DNA of 12,308 bases, taken from assembly GCA_030549955.1 (NCBI GenBank), contig JAUQQI010000060.1:1-12308 (forward strand). The letters are read 5' to 3'. The first letter of the stretch is position 1. The number at the start of each line of letters is the position of its first letter. The notes under the pieces are model-generated. The model was given only the letters and a program-made list of their open reading frames with translations. It did no database searches and was not told the DNA's origin. This document shows positions 1 to 5,096 of the stretch, piece by piece. This stretch comes from Chloroflexota bacterium (GTDB taxonomy: Bacteria > Chloroflexota > Dehalococcoidia > JAUQQI01). A program made the translations under genes and the position numbers.

Positions 1-194
1 GCAACCAGCGAATCAGCACCGAGTTCGACGTAAAATTCGTCGGTCCGCAGGGTTGCTACCTTGCCGCCCAGGCGGTCAGCCGCCTCGAAAACCCGGATTT
101 CGGCCCCGGCACCGAGCAGTTTCCCGGCAAAATAGGCGACGGACAGGCCGCTTATTCCGCCCCCAACGACAGCAAGCGTCCGGGTCTCTCTCAT
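1..194 (-). CDS. hemY (cgoX): Coproporphyrinogen III / protoporphyrinogen oxidase, N-terminal part (cut by window edge)
   Basis: Only the first 64 residues are present. They form a classic FAD-binding Rossmann start: strand LAVV, the dinucleotide loop G11-G12-G13-I-S-G16, helix, then VFEA with the ribose-binding acid at E37, followed by DRLGGK (D40-K45), the GG motif of the flavin amine oxidase/HemY family. In the coproporphyrin-dependent pathway this oxygen-dependent flavoprotein oxidises coproporphyrinogen III to coproporphyrin III, the substrate of the ferrochelatase encoded just upstream. Its ATG overlaps the ferrochelatase TGA as ATGA (191-194), so translation is probably coupled; GGGAG lies 11 nt upstream. 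The assignment as a haem enzyme rather than another amine oxidase rests on the position after hemE and hemH. Whether it acts on copro- or protoporphyrinogen is inferred from chdC in the same operon. Confidence 0.85.
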   Translation of the reverse strand, partial: MRETRTLAVVGGGISGLSVAYFAGKLLGAGAEIRVFEAADRLGGKVATLRTDEFYVELGADSLV

Positions 195-1126
195 CGGCTG
201 GCCAGCTCCCGCACGGTCCTGAGGACCGAATCGGCCAGGGCCGCCAGAAAGTCCGGGTCATCGTTGAGCGACGGGGTACGGCCGAACTGAAGGCCCAGGG
301 CCTGGGCCCTCGCCCGGGCCTCAATCTCCAGGTCGTAAAGGACCTCGAGGTGGTCGGCGACGAATCCGACTGGCACCGCCAGGACGGCTGGTATCCCCTG
401 GCGGGCCAGCTCCTCGATGACCTCAAGGATATCCGGTCCAAGCCACGGCTCGCCGGTCTGGCTTGCGCTCTGGTAGGCGACCCTCCAGCCGACCAGGCCT
501 GTGGCCCGGGCAACGGCAGCCGCGGTCTCTTCGATACGTGTCGGGTACGGGTCGTTCCATCCGAGGATCCGGGCCGGAAGGCTGTGGGCAGTAAAGACGA
601 CAGCTGTTCCCGGCGGGAGGTACTCCAGGGCGGCCTGGACCCGCCGGGCCCAGGCCCGGATAAACCGGGGGTGGGTGTGCCATTCCCGGGCCGGGACCAG
701 CGGGGTGTCCAGGCCGGCCTGAGCCGCGGCCTTCCGGGCCGCCACAAAGTACTCTTCGGTCGTGAACCGGGACGCGTGGGGCGCCAGGGGGAGCAGGATG
801 ATAACTTCCGGGCCGGCCTCAGCCAGTTGACGGAGCCCCTCGGCGATAAACGGCGGGCTGTGCTTCATCCCGAGGCCGACATCCCATCCGACGTCGGGGG
901 CGAGTTCGGCCAGCCGGCAAGCCAGTCCCCGGGCCTGCCGGGCCGTAAGCTCAATCAGGGGCGAGTAGCCGCCAATCGCCTCGTAGCGGCGCTGAAGGTC
1001 GGCCACCGCCTCATCGGATACCGGCCGACCGTGGCGGATGTGTTCCAGGTAGGGCCGGACGTGGGCCTCAGCCGCCGAGGCGGGCGTACCATAAGCCATG
1101 ACAAGGACACCGTATCTGTTAGCCAT
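191..1126 (-). CDS. hemH (cpfC): Ferrochelatase, coproporphyrin type
   Basis: 311-residue ferrochelatase, the normal length for the Bacillus-type soluble enzyme. It inserts Fe2+ into the porphyrin, here most likely coproporphyrin III. Visible family landmarks: N-terminal VMAYGTP with Y12 (equivalent to Tyr13 of B. subtilis HemH), RRYEAIGGYSPL (residues 46-57), GMKHSPPFI (86-94), catalytic H181 in FTAHSLP, QSASQTGEPWLGPD (219-232), and VGFVADHLEVLYD with the acidic E261. The match to the B. subtilis protein is close throughout, which favours the coproporphyrin form. The ATG at 1126 is chosen because the family N-terminus begins there and a GGGGGG run sits 7 nt upstream; the frame stays open further upstream only because it runs antiparallel through hemE. 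The start lies inside the last codons of hemE (8-nt overlap) and the end overlaps the hemY start, so the three genes are translationally coupled. Confidence 0.97.
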   Translation of the reverse strand: MANRYGVLVMAYGTPASAAEAHVRPYLEHIRHGRPVSDEAVADLQRRYEAIGGYSPLIELTARQARGLACRLAELAPDVGWDVGLGMKHSPPFIAEGLRQLAEAGPEVIILLPLAPHASRFTTEEYFVAARKAAAQAGLDTPLVPAREWHTHPRFIRAWARRVQAALEYLPPGTAVVFTAHSLPARILGWNDPYPTRIEETAAAVARATGLVGWRVAYQSASQTGEPWLGPDILEVIEELARQGIPAVLAVPVGFVADHLEVLYDLEIEARARAQALGLQFGRTPSLNDDPDFLAALADSVLRTVRELASR

Positions 1127-2177
1127 TTTCGTTCCCCCCGCAGGTTTCGACGTGGACCAGGTCGACCAGGGCCTTGAGACTATCAACCGGGGTGCCAGGC
1201 AAGACCCCATGGCCGAGATTAAATATGTGGCCCGGCCGTCCCCCGGCCGCCCGGAGAATTCGGCGGGCCTCGGCCGTGACAACCTCAAAGGGAGCCAGCA
1301 GCGCGGCGGGGTCGAGGTTTCCCTGAACCCCAACCCCACCACCGAGCCGCTGCCAGGCCGACCCGAGTTCAATCCGCCAGTCCAGGCCAATGATATCACC
1401 GCCGGCCTCCCGCATCAGTTCAAGCAGGCCCGCCGTTCCGGTTCCGAAATGGATTGCCGGCACTCCGGCGCCGGCAATCGCCCGGAAGACCGCGGCCGAA
1501 TATGGCAGGACCCACCGGGCATAAGCTTCGGGCCCGAGAACCCCAACCCAGCTGTCGAAAACCTGAATAACCTGGGCTCCGGCCCGGGCCTGAGCGACCG
1601 CAAACCGGCTTACTGACTCGGTCAGAATGCCCATCAGCCGGTCCCAGAGGTCCGGGCGCCCGTACATGAGGGCCCGGGTCTCCGGAAAGTCCCGGGCTGG
1701 ACCGCCCTCCACCAGGTACGCCGCCAGGGTAAAGGGTCCCCCGACAAAGCCGATAAGGGGAACCTTCAGGTCCCGCCGGACGAGGCGAACGGTTTCGAGA
1801 ACAAACCCCAGGTCGGCTTCCGGGTCCAGCGGCCGCAGCTTTTTAACGTCGGCCTCAGACCGGAGGGGCCGGGCAATGACCGGCCCCCGGTTTTCGACAA
1901 CCTCAAACTCGACCCCGAGCCCCAGGTAGGGCAGGGTAAGGTCGGCAAAGAGGATAGCCGCATCCACCCCCAGCACCCTGACAGGGAGGCAGGTAACCTC
2001 GGCAGCGAGCCCCGGATTCCGAATCAGCTCAAAGAGGCTATAGCGCTCTCGCAGGCGCCGGTATTCGGGCAAAGCCCGGCCAGCCTGCCGCATGAACCAG
2101 ACCGGGGTGCGGTCGACAGGCTCGCGCCGGCAGGCCCGCAGGACCCGGTCATTAAACTCAGCTGAAGATGCCGGCAA
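1119..2177 (-). CDS. hemE: Uroporphyrinogen decarboxylase
   Basis: 352 residues, full family length. Decarboxylates the four acetate side chains of uroporphyrinogen III to give coproporphyrinogen III in the cytoplasm. Diagnostic segments: TPVWFMRQAGRALPEYR (24-40) with the substrate-binding R30, the key aspartate D79 in ILFADLTLP, GGPFTLAAYLVEGG (146-159) with Y154, FDSWVGVLGPEAY (207-219), QGNLDP (285-290) and NLGHGVLPGTP with H323. These match the active-site Arg, Asp, Tyr and His of characterised enzymes. The start is TTG at 2177, which lies 20 nt inside the end of the upstream chdC; no ATG fits the conserved N-terminus (FNDRVLRA) and the Shine-Dalgarno match is weak, so initiation probably depends on ribosomes finishing chdC. 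The 3' end overlaps hemH by 8 nt. Confidence 0.97.
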   Translation of the reverse strand: MPASSAEFNDRVLRACRREPVDRTPVWFMRQAGRALPEYRRLRERYSLFELIRNPGLAAEVTCLPVRVLGVDAAILFADLTLPYLGLGVEFEVVENRGPVIARPLRSEADVKKLRPLDPEADLGFVLETVRLVRRDLKVPLIGFVGGPFTLAAYLVEGGPARDFPETRALMYGRPDLWDRLMGILTESVSRFAVAQARAGAQVIQVFDSWVGVLGPEAYARWVLPYSAAVFRAIAGAGVPAIHFGTGTAGLLELMREAGGDIIGLDWRIELGSAWQRLGGGVGVQGNLDPAALLAPFEVVTAEARRILRAAGGRPGHIFNLGHGVLPGTPVDSLKALVDLVHVETCGGNENG

Positions 2178-2840
2178 GGTCTTCAGGGAGCCGGTAAATT
2201 CCGGTCAGAATTGGGGTATCCCGCAGGGTGTAGCGGCGGGCCTCTGTTGAACGGAGAGCGATAACCAGCTCCGAAAACCGGACCAGGTCGGGGGTCTCAT
2301 AAGCGACAACAAACTCCTGGTCCTGAAGGCCGGTACAGTAAAGCAGAAGCTGCTTTACTTCCTCGAACTGCCGGCCCAGCCGGATGTGCTCGTTCATCAT
2401 GCCCTGGCGGGCGTCCTTGCTCATCAGATACCAGTCCGTTGTCTTCGAGAAAGGGTAAACGACCATGTACCTTTCCCGTTCCGGGGCAAACGGGTCGATA
2501 TCCTGGGCCGAGCGGCTCCCCGGCGCGTAAATGGACGGCCGGGTGTAGCCCCAGAGGGCAATCCTCGGCTCGACCAGGGCCCGGAACCGACCCAGGGTCC
2601 GCCCCAGGCCGTCGAAAACCGGTCGAAGGCTTCATTGCCATCAGCCTCGACGGAAGCCCAGACCATAAAATCAGTATCAGTCCGGGCCGGAAACACCTGG
2701 TAGTAGTAGACGGCCTGGGCCCCCTGGGCAAGCGACGCGGCGAGGTCAGCCCAGAACCCCAACCGGCCTTCCCGGCCGAGGGCCCAGTACTGTGGGGTCA
2801 GGAGGCAGCCGGTAAACTGGGAGAGGATTCGCCGGGTCAC
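2158..2840 (-). CDS. hemQ (chdC): Coproheme decarboxylase (chlorite-dismutase family), reading frame interrupted by a one-base frameshift
   Basis: The protein is split over two frames. Residues 1-75 (start GTG 2840, with AGGGG 8 nt upstream) read from MTRRILSQF to NEAFDRF. The rest continues in another frame from 2616 down to the TGA at 2158. Restoring one T in the T4 run (2615-2618 on the plus strand) gives a continuous 227-residue protein, about normal length. The second half carries the family signature: PFSKTTDWYL with Y129 (equivalent to the catalytic Tyr of Firmicute HemQ), then MMNEH with H152 as proximal haem ligand, then GLQDQEFVVAYET (171-183) and LRSTEARRYT. The enzyme converts coproheme to haem b by two peroxide-dependent decarboxylations, the last step of the pathway encoded here. 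As written, frame 1 stops at 2424 and makes a 138-residue product lacking the active site. Sequencing error, a true mutation or recoding are all possible; error is my first guess because the rest is so well conserved. Confidence 0.88.
2615..2618 (-). other. Frameshift point in chdC (T4 run on coding strand)
   Basis: Coding-strand reading is GAC CGG TTT then TCG ACG. The conserved continuation needs TTC GAC GGC CTG GGG, that is, a T5 run instead of T4. Upstream of this point only the first frame looks like the family; downstream only the second frame does, and that frame has a stop at 2632-2634 just before the join. A -1 slip here would need the Phe tRNA to re-pair on GTT, which is a poor match, so the site is not a convincing programmed slippery sequence. 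Confidence 0.8.
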
Positions 2841-2883
2841 GCTTTAATCCCCTGTCAGCCTAAGGACAAAGTTACCTACCCAG

Positions 2884-2915
2884 AGTATAGCATTGGCCCT
2901 GCTTGACATGGTCAA
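2884..2915 (-). promoter_or_regulatory. Predicted promoter of the haem operon
   Basis: On the minus strand an extended -10 element TGC-TATACT lies at 2892-2884, giving a start near 2877 and a leader of about 37 nt before the chdC GTG. A -35-like TTGACC lies at 2915-2910, but the 20-bp spacing is long, so the promoter probably relies on its extended -10. The TTGACC overlaps, in opposite orientation, the -35 box of the tRNA promoter. Confidence 0.5.
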
Positions 2916-2931
2916 CTGGGGCTCATATAAT
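2903..2931 (+). promoter_or_regulatory. Consensus sigma-70 promoter of the tRNA-Ala/tRNA-Leu unit
   Basis: TTGACA at 2903-2908 and TATAAT at 2926-2931, both perfect matches to consensus, with the ideal 17-bp spacer. Transcription should start near 2938-2939, about 15 nt before the tRNA-Ala 5' end. Strong promoters of this kind are normal for stable RNA genes. Confidence 0.9.
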
Positions 2932-2952
2932 CCAAGATGGGACAGGATACGA

Positions 2953-3025
2953 GGGGATATAGCTCAGCTGGGAGAGCGCGGCGCTCGCATCGCCGAGGTC
3001 GGGGGTTCGAGTCCCCCTATCTCCA
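2953..3025 (+). tRNA. tRNA-Ala (anticodon CGC)
   Basis: 73-nt cloverleaf without encoded CCA. Acceptor GGGGATA pairs with TATCTCC and includes the G3-U70 wobble pair, the main alanine identity element; discriminator A73. D stem GCTC/GAGC, anticodon stem CGGCG/CGCCG with loop CTCGCAT (anticodon CGC, reads GCG), T arm GGGGG-TTCGAGT-CCCCC. The bases after A73 are CCG, so CCA must be added after transcription. Confidence 0.97.
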
Positions 3026-3029
3026 CCGG

Positions 3030-3114
3030 GCCGAAGTGGCGGAACCTGGCAGACGCGCTGCGTTCAGGGCGCAGTGGGCGCAGGCCCGTGCGGGTTCGAA
3101 TCCCGCCTTCGGCA
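3030..3114 (+). tRNA. tRNA-Leu (anticodon CAG)
   Basis: 85-nt class II tRNA. Acceptor GCCGAAG/CTTCGGC, anticodon stem CTGCG/CGCAG with loop TTCAGGG (anticodon CAG, reads CTG), a long variable arm folding as GGGC-GCAG-GCCC, T arm GCGGG-TTCGAAT-CCCGC, discriminator A. CCA is not encoded (A is followed by CCG). Only 4 nt (CCGG) separate it from tRNA-Ala, so both come from one transcript, and processing of the Ala 3' end and Leu 5' end must share that 4-nt spacer. Confidence 0.97.
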
Positions 3115-3172
3115 CCGGGGCGGCCCCGACAGGGATCGCCGGCATTTGGCCCGCCTTTGGGCTGGCCAAGGT

Positions 3173-3190
3173 GGACGGCTTCGTCCGTCC
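3173..3190 (+). terminator. Hairpin downstream of the tRNA pair
   Basis: GGACGG (3173-3178) pairs with CCGTCC (3185-3190) around the loop CTTCGT. There is no T run after it, so it may be a 3' stability or pausing hairpin rather than the true terminator. Confidence 0.35.
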
Positions 3191-3205
3191 TGGCCGCGGT
3201 CGGTC

Positions 3206-3236
3206 GGGGCCGTCCCTCATTTTAGAGGTCGGCCCC
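3206..3236. terminator. Two-way hairpin between tRNA unit and the facing gene
   Basis: GGGGCCG (3206-3212) pairs with CGGCCCC (3230-3236). Inside, CCTC pairs with GAGG around the loop ATTTTA. It lies between the plus-strand tRNA transcript and the 3' end of the minus-strand gene at 3222; that gene's TAA falls in the loop. The position between convergent units supports a bidirectional terminator, although the T run is short on both strands. Confidence 0.45.
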
Positions 3237-3818
3237 ACCCCATCCGGGCAAGCTGATGCCCAACAGCTCCTTGAAGACCGCGGGCGCGATGTTCAGCCAG
3301 TCCGCAACCTCGCCCGACGCCGGCGGCCTTAAGAAGTGCCGGCAATATTCGAGCTCAAAGATAACGCCCAGCCGGTCGGGGTCCGGCCCGGGCTGGCTGG
3401 CCAGGTAGACCCGGAATGACTCTTCAGGGCGCGGTCCCTGGAATGTCGCCGCAAGCCGAAAGCCCTCCACCCCGGCAGCCAGCGGGTGGGTGAGGACCGG
3501 GTAGACCCGGAATATCCGCCCCAGCGTCTGCGGCTCAAGCGGGAGACTCAAGCTGAGGGTGCAGCCCAGAACCGCCGTCTCAAGCCGTAGGGGGCCGAAG
3601 GCATCCAGGTAGGCCCCCAGCGTTCCGGTAACAATCTGGTGGAAAGCTTCCCAATCGACCGCCAGGCCGTCGTGTTCGAGCCTGAGTACCGATGGCATGG
3701 CCCGGACCTGCCACCGCCCCGACGCCAGCTCGACTTCGTAGGCCCCAACCCCCACCAGCCGGACATCCGGGACCACCGACATGAGGTCAGCGCTGAACTT
3801 GGCGCCGCAGCCCGGCAT
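3222..3818 (-). CDS. Hypothetical protein, possibly TIGR04255-like
   Basis: No secure family assignment. The product from ATG 3818 is 198 residues, soluble, without signal peptide or membrane segment. The central part has alternating strands and helices: YEVELASGRWQVRAMPS, then VDWEAFHQIVTGTLGAYLDAFGP, then a strand segment LRLETAVLGCTLSLSLPLEP. The pattern of a tryptophan-led helix followed by a conserved strand resembles the TIGR04255 family of sporadically distributed proteins, but this is a weak impression, and the N-terminus would be shorter than usual. Start choice: ATG 3818 has GGAG 4 nt upstream. Other in-frame starts are TTG 3899 and ATG 3875 (longer, no ribosome site) and ATG 3782 (shorter). 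The gene lies 245 nt downstream of the hydratase pair on the same strand and could be cotranscribed or have its own promoter. Confidence 0.6.
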   Translation of the reverse strand: MPGCGAKFSADLMSVVPDVRLVGVGAYEVELASGRWQVRAMPSVLRLEHDGLAVDWEAFHQIVTGTLGAYLDAFGPLRLETAVLGCTLSLSLPLEPQTLGRIFRVYPVLTHPLAAGVEGFRLAATFQGPRPEESFRVYLASQPGPDPDRLGVIFELEYCRHFLRPPASGEVADWLNIAPAVFKELLGISLPGWGGADL

Positions 3819-3870
3819 ATGACTCCGGCGCACCGGCCCGCAGATAAAGTGACACCGAATCCGACCCTGA

Positions 3871-3899
3871 GTCATATCCGCTTCGCAGTCGCTCGGCAA
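3871..3899 (-). promoter_or_regulatory. Weak candidate promoter for the hypothetical gene
   Basis: TTGCCG (3899-3894) and TATGAC (3876-3871) with a 17-bp spacer. If real, transcription would begin near 3864, which agrees with translation from ATG 3818 rather than from the longer starts. Each box matches consensus only in part. The rest of 3819-4063 shows nothing I recognise apart from the hairpin at its right end. Confidence 0.25.
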
Positions 3900-4059
3900 C
3901 CGTGTCTACCGGAAGGGCCACCATTGGGCCGGGCCAGGTCACTGCCGCGGCCTGGCTACCCCATTGCGGCGGGGTTTACCCCTGCTCAGGGAATAACCAC
4001 GGGTAAGGTCAGGCTGCTGGAATTCCGCGGCGAGGCCGACCGTTAATCCGGGTCACGGC

Positions 4060-4076
4060 GCCCCTAATTCCGGGGC
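4060..4076 (-). terminator. Small hairpin around the hadB stop codon
   Basis: GCCCC and GGGGC arms (4060-4064 and 4072-4076) enclose a 7-nt loop that carries most of the TAG stop. There is no T run downstream on the minus strand, so termination is uncertain. Confidence 0.25.
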
Positions 4077-4492
4077 AGGTCAACGAGAGCCCGACCAGTC
4101 AGTACCCGCTCGCCCCGCTGATTATCAATCCAGACCTCGCAGTCAGCCCGGGCCTTCCCGTCCTCGGTCCGAACCTGGTCGACCCGGCCCCGGCAGGTAA
4201 GAACGTCCCCGGGCCGAACCATCGCCGTGAACCTGACGCTCAGCCGGCGCAGATTCGTCGGACCAACCCAGTCAGTAAGCATCTGGGCGACAAAGGCCAT
4301 GCTCAGCATGCCATGGGCGATCACCGTCGGCCCGACCCCGGATTGCTGGGCAACCTCGTCGTCCAGGTGGATCGGGTTGAAGTCGCCCGACGCCCCGGCA
4401 TATTTGGCAAGCTGAACCCGGGTGACGGGCCCCTTGGTCAGGGCCGGGATTTCGTAGCCGGGCTGAATTCCGGGGAGCTGCTGTTCGACCAC
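4064..4492 (-). CDS. MaoC-family (R)-specific enoyl-CoA hydratase / dehydratase, catalytic subunit (HadB-like)
   Basis: 142-residue single hotdog domain. It carries the hydratase-2 motif: YAGASGDFNPIHLD (31-44) with the catalytic pair D37 and H42, followed by IAHGMLSMAF (58-67), which forms the central hotdog helix. Such enzymes add or remove water at the double bond of 2-enoyl-CoA or enoyl-ACP, giving the (R)-3-hydroxy form. GTG 4492 is the start; GGAGGTGA lies immediately upstream and is built into the last codons of the previous gene, which ends only 3 nt earlier. The partner gene upstream encodes the same fold without the catalytic His, so the two probably form a heterodimer like mycobacterial HadA-HadB. 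Substrate (fatty-acid chain, polyketide or a short CoA ester) cannot be read from the sequence. Confidence 0.9.
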   Translation of the reverse strand: MVEQQLPGIQPGYEIPALTKGPVTRVQLAKYAGASGDFNPIHLDDEVAQQSGVGPTVIAHGMLSMAFVAQMLTDWVGPTNLRRLSVRFTAMVRPGDVLTCRGRVDQVRTEDGKARADCEVWIDNQRGERVLTGRALVDLPRN

Positions 4493-4495
4493 GGG

Positions 4496-4963
4496 TCACC
4501 TCCGAATTCCGGTACTGCGACCGATGGCAACCAGCTCACCGAGCTGGTTCGTGTAACGGCTTTCGGTCACGACGAAGAGCATTCGGCCAGACCGCCCGGT
4601 TTTCTCGTAAATGTCAACGACCCGGCTCGTCATCGTAATCGTATCGCCGGCCTGAACCGGAACGAACCACTCAAACTCCTGCTCGCCATGGATGGCAACC
4701 CGGCCATACGGGACCCGAAGGAGGGTCTCATCCCGGCGCTGCCAGGGCCAGCGGCCGATACTCGTAAGAAAAGTCGGCGGGGCGATGATGCTCCGAAAAC
4801 CCTTCGATCGGGCATAGTCCTCGTCATAATAGAGGGGATTCGGGTCGCCGATTGCCTCGGCAAACCGGCGGATCTGCTCGGTGTCGACCGCGACCGTCAC
4901 CGGCGGCGACTCCCGACCAACCAGAGCGGCAATCTCTTCCGGCAGGGCGCTTGCTTCAGCCAT
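4496..4963 (-). CDS. FAS1-like/MaoC N-terminal dehydratase-domain protein (HadA-like subunit)
   Basis: 155-residue hotdog protein of the FAS1-like dehydratase type. Landmarks: IRRFAEAIGDPNPLYYDEDYA (31-51), APPTFL (61-66) and the strand IHGEQEFEWFVPVQAGD (91-107). At the position where the catalytic subunit has the His of the hydratase motif, this protein has Tyr (GDPNPLYYD), so it is expected to be the substrate-binding, non-catalytic half, as HadA or HadC is for HadB. Start ATG 4963 has GGAGGAG 6 nt upstream. It is the first gene of a minus-strand unit with the HadB-like gene only 3 nt downstream, a strong sign of a stoichiometric complex. Alternatives such as mesaconyl-CoA hydratase-type enzymes share the fold and cannot be excluded. 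Confidence 0.88.
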   Translation of the reverse strand: MAEASALPEEIAALVGRESPPVTVAVDTEQIRRFAEAIGDPNPLYYDEDYARSKGFRSIIAPPTFLTSIGRWPWQRRDETLLRVPYGRVAIHGEQEFEWFVPVQAGDTITMTSRVVDIYEKTGRSGRMLFVVTESRYTNQLGELVAIGRSTGIRR

Positions 4964-4992
4964 CTGACTCCTCCGCCAGGGTTCTCAGCTTG

Positions 4993-5021
4993 ATGATAGC
5001 TGGCCGCGGCCCATGGTGCAA
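4993..5021 (-). promoter_or_regulatory. Predicted promoter of the HadAB-like pair
   Basis: TTGCAC (5021-5016) and TATCAT (4998-4993) with a 17-bp spacer; start near 4986. The -10 lies within an inverted repeat CAGCT-7-AGCTG (4986-5002), which could serve as an operator. Confidence 0.45.
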
Positions 5022-5050
5022 ACCGAACCAGCGGCCAAACGGCGCAATGG

Positions 5051-5079
5051 TTGAGCTCCCGGCAAGGGCGCGGTAAAAC
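5051..5079 (+). promoter_or_regulatory. Predicted promoter of the glycosyltransferase gene
   Basis: TTGAGC (5051-5056) and TAAAAC (5074-5079) with a 17-bp spacer. Each box matches four of six consensus bases. The implied start near 5086 gives a very short leader before the TTG at 5097. Confidence 0.35.
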
Positions 5080-5096
5080 TTTCATCGGAACCGACA

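Noticed and set aside
53..1177. 374-codon plus-strand open frame opposite hemH and the hemY start
   Set aside because: Antisense shadow of clearly conserved genes; rich in Arg, Gly and Pro without recognisable fold, as expected from GC-rich reverse frames.
2608..2625. Programmed -1 frameshift in chdC
   Set aside because: No proper slippery heptamer in the zero frame and no clear stimulating structure; kept only as a lesser possibility.
2953..3240. tRNA genes as an integration site for a mobile element
   Set aside because: No integrase, no direct repeat of a tRNA 3' end and no foreign-looking genes nearby.
2937..3332. Open frames crossing the two tRNA genes
   Set aside because: They translate the tRNA sequences; both cloverleafs and the promoter explain the region.
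3639..4046. 135-codon plus-strand open frame that covers the 3900-4046 gap
   Set aside because: Mostly antisense to the hypothetical gene, low-complexity composition and no ribosome site.
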